Assembly (NCBI RefSeq): GCF_039832105.1
Contig: NZ_JBDOHS010000006.1
Coordinates: 121,834 to 185,833 of the forward strand
Origin: Dorea_A sp016295505
GTDB taxonomy: Bacteria; Bacillota; Clostridia; Lachnospirales; Lachnospiraceae
DNA length: 64,000 nucleotides
Direction: 5' to 3'
This document shows, piece by piece, positions 61,811 through 64,000 of the stretch. The position numbers and the translations under genes are program-made. Every line of letters starts with the position of its first letter. The stretch's first letter is position 1. The notes under the pieces were generated by a model that saw only the letters and a program-made list of their open reading frames with translations, had not been told where the DNA came from and did no database searches.

Positions 61811-62570
61811 CTATCCCAAAATACTTTTCTTCTGATTCCATTCTCCAATCACTTCATTTACCGTACTCACAGTTACAAACGCAGCCGGATCTGTCTGTTG
61901 GAGAAATGCCAGCAATCTGCTGTACTCATTCTTCTCAAGAATCGTTACAATCTCCATATGCTTTGCGTTTTCAAAGCCACCATATGCATGATAAATGGTT
62001 ACTCCTCGTTTCATCTGTTCCACAATATATTTCTGTATCTCCTGATACTTTCCGGAAAGTATACAAACCCTTTTTCGCACACGGAATCCATCACAAAACC
62101 GATCCACAACAATTCCGTAAATATATGTGCCTATCAGACTGATCACAAGTGTCTGCCTGTCATACACAAAAATAGATGTACAGGAAATAACAAATCTGGC
62201 TATCGTCAGACTCTGTCCCATCTTAAACCCCAGATATTTATTCAGAAGTTTTGCAATAATATCAATTCCACCGGAGGAAGCATTCATATTAAATTCTAAG
62301 ATACATCGGCAGCATAAGAGAAGTAAGCACTGTTTTTATCCCGAATTCCTTTCCGATAAACACATATCCAATTATGAGAAGCACAACATTTATTACAAAT
62401 GTCAGGGTAGATATTTTAAATGGGATAAAGTGTGCCAGAACCATTACCAGCCCTGACAGACTCCCCAACACAAGATTATTGGGCATCATTTCGTAATATA
62501 CAGCTGCTGACATTAAAAACATACCAAACAGCATCAATACAAATTCTTTAAAGGTTATCCCTGTTTTCAT
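61811..62570 (-). pseudogene. Broken YitT gene with internal deletion
   Basis: The N-terminal part from ATG 62570 reads through PNNLVLGSLSGLVMVLAHFI and GYVFIGKEFGIKTV, then stops at LPMYLRI. One frame over, the sequence resumes as ILEFNMNASSGGIDIIAKLL and runs to the DUF2179 end at 61811. Compared with the intact copy at 58037-58912, about 35 residues between these points are missing, together with the reading frame. The remaining ends are closely similar to that copy, so the loss is recent. Confidence 0.88.
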
Positions 62571-62603
62571 AATTACGCTCCTTGTACTTAACCAACATTT
62601 TCA

Positions 62604-62641
62604 AAAAATATTACCCCCAGAAAACCGAGGGTAATATTTTT
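62604..62641 (-). terminator. Terminator of the truncated M18 gene
   Basis: A perfect 13-bp stem (62604-62616 with 62629-62641) with a 12-base loop lies about 45 bases after the stop codon. The AT-rich outer arm gives a T-run on the minus strand (ATATTTTTTG). Confidence 0.8.
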
Positions 62642-62683
62642 AAAAAGGAATTATTTATGGCAACGAAATGAATCGTTAAACCC

Positions 62684-63889
62684 TTATACGCGTATAGAAG
62701 CATTGAAAAACGCTTCTACCGCCTTCATCATATAACAGCAGTCTTTTACTCCTGCAGTCTCATATGCAGAATGCATTGCAAGCTGAGGCAAGCCTATGTC
62801 GATTGCGTTCATTGACACCTGTGACATTGCAATATTCCCCAGTGTACTTCCACCTTCCATGTCAGAACGATTTGCAAAAAACTGAAGTGGTACGCCTGCT
62901 TTCCTGCAAATATCACGGAATACGGCAATACTGACACCGTCACTCGTATACTTCTGTCCTGCATGAGACTTCACTACAATTCCTTCATTCATATATACAC
63001 AGTTATTCTTATCCGTCTTATCCGGATGATTCGGATGTACTGCATGCGCATTGTCACAGCTCAACATAAAACTGGATGCGACTGCTCTGTAATAATCTTC
63101 TTCCTCTTTTCCAAGCGCCAGATTCACACGATAGAGTACATCATATAAAAATGTAGATCCTGCACCCTGTTTCGTTCCTGAACCCACTTCTTCATTGTCA
63201 AAACAGGAAAATACATTTACCGTATTCTTATCCCTACCCTTCAGAAAACCTTTCAATGAAGTATAAGCACACTCAAGGTCATCCAGCTGCGGACAGGAAA
63301 TATATTCTTCATTCGCGCCCCATTTTGTTGGCATCATACGGTTGTAAAGATATAAATCAGTTCCACAAATTTCCGATTCTTCCACCTCAAGTTCCTCTGC
63401 AATCATCTTTTTCAGATTGCCTGGCTTACACGCACTTCCCCCGAACAATGGCAGCATATCAATCTGCTTATTGTAAGCATATCCATCATTGACTTCCCGA
63501 TTCATATGAATCGCCATACTTGGGATCAATACCAGATCTTTATCGATATTCACCAGCTTTGTTACATATTTTTCGTTGCTCTTAACAACTGCTCTTCCGG
63601 CAATCGAAAGTGGCCTGTCAAACCAAGTCGCACATAACATCCCGCCATAGCCTTCCGTATTTAACTGTGTGTATTTCTCCCTGATTTCAACTTCGGCATT
63701 TTCTTTTAATTTAAATGTTGGCGAATCACTATGTGAAGCTACTACCTTATAACTGTAACTCTTTAATTCATCTCCTATACAAAATGCAATCATACTGGAA
63801 CCATTCCGGGTTACATAGTATTTACCTCCCGGACGGATCTCCCATTTTTCACTCTCCTGCAGTTCCTGGTAACCTTCCTCTATAGTGGC
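62684..63889 (-). pseudogene. M18 family aminopeptidase, 5' truncated
   Basis: The frame encodes an M18 aminopeptidase of the ApeB type: ASHSDSPTFKL, FSCFDNEEVGS, SCDNAHAVHPN and the C-terminal LAMHSAYE. The first ATG is at 63793, but homology continues upstream in frame (EKWEIRPGGKYYVTRNGSS) to about 63889, where a TGA (63890-63892) blocks it. Roughly the first 25-30 residues of the usual protein are missing. A product starting at 63793 would lack a conserved part of the N-terminal domain and is probably inactive. What lies beyond the break does not look like M18 sequence. Confidence 0.8.
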
Positions 63890-63892
63890 TCA

Positions 63893-64000
63893 GTTGTCAA
63901 GACAAAAATCTAAGATTTTTATAATGAACTGATATGCTTGATAAGTTACAAGGAGCCGGGGGAGAATAGTTGGACACTCCCCTGATCCATATATGCTAAG
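63893..64000. other. Unassigned sequence beyond the M18 break, possible element end
   Basis: This stretch holds no coding frame. It contains a perfect 8-bp inverted repeat around 63904-63920 (AAAAATCT, one base, AGATTTTT) and a G-rich GGAGCCGGGGGAG. Its abrupt junction with the M18 frame suggests an insertion sequence end or recombination scar, but the window stops too soon to tell. Confidence 0.35.

Noticed and set aside
1..64000. tRNA, rRNA or prophage genes
   Set aside because: No cloverleaf with CCA-type end, rRNA core sequence, or phage structural or integrase gene was recognised; the GH25 and amidase genes carry wall-binding repeats and lie with surface genes rather than a holin or phage module.

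Overview
The window looks like the chromosome of an anaerobic Firmicute of the Lachnospiraceae type (Mediterraneibacter/Dorea/Blautia-like). The support is a moderate to low G+C content, AGGAGG-type ribosome binding sites, Clostridia-style housekeeping genes (mreB-recD2-comF, cdaA-cdaR, HPr, uvrBA) and a large set of surface proteins built from W-YY cell-wall-binding (choline-binding type) repeats. The genus is an inference; no rRNA or tRNA gene is visible. Nearly every gene is on the minus strand; clear plus-strand genes are only a GT2 glycosyltransferase (247-1227) and one repeat protein (38867-40096).

Region by region, in the minus-strand direction of transcription. (i) 26876 down to 17364: two LicD-family phosphotransferases, a TagD-like cytidylyltransferase, a flippase, GT4 and GT2 glycosyltransferases, a DUF2304 protein, a large membrane protein and an LTA-synthase-like sulfatase-fold enzyme. 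(ii) 17282 down to 1272, from a good promoter at 17317-17345: dTDP-rhamnose synthesis (rfbB, rfbA, rfbC, rfbD), an ABC polysaccharide exporter, two rhamnosyltransferase-like enzymes and an epimerase, followed with short gaps by an amidase/glucosaminidase, a GerMN lipoprotein, an NlpC/P60 enzyme and an L,D-transpeptidase. The amidase/glucosaminidase, NlpC/P60 enzyme and transpeptidase carry wall-binding repeats. (iii) 40096 to 27034: six more repeat proteins, including a metallo-beta-lactamase-fold protein resembling pneumococcal phosphorylcholine esterase Pce, a GH25 lysozyme and a transglutaminase-like protein with 246-bp tandem repeats. (iv) 44383 down to 40233: a choline (lic) operon with an HTH-LicC-LicA fusion, a second LicC-like protein and a BCCT transporter. 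(v) 55548 to 44507: mreB-recD2-comF, membrane proteins, cdaA-cdaR and HPr, preceded by uvrB-uvrA (57518 to 52678). (vi) 64000 to 57869: a decaying region of duplicated YitT and M18 aminopeptidase genes with a broken YitT, a 5'-truncated M18, a uvrB remnant and a RelE-type toxin remnant.

Together the genes read as one surface system. Choline is imported (BCCT), phosphorylated and activated to CDP-choline (LicA/LicC), and transferred by the LicD proteins to a rhamnose- and possibly glycerol-phosphate-containing glycan. Nine secreted proteins with choline-binding-type repeats could then dock on that glycan. Their enzymatic domains cut or crosslink peptidoglycan, and one may remove phosphocholine again. 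The linkage is inferred from family knowledge and gene proximity.
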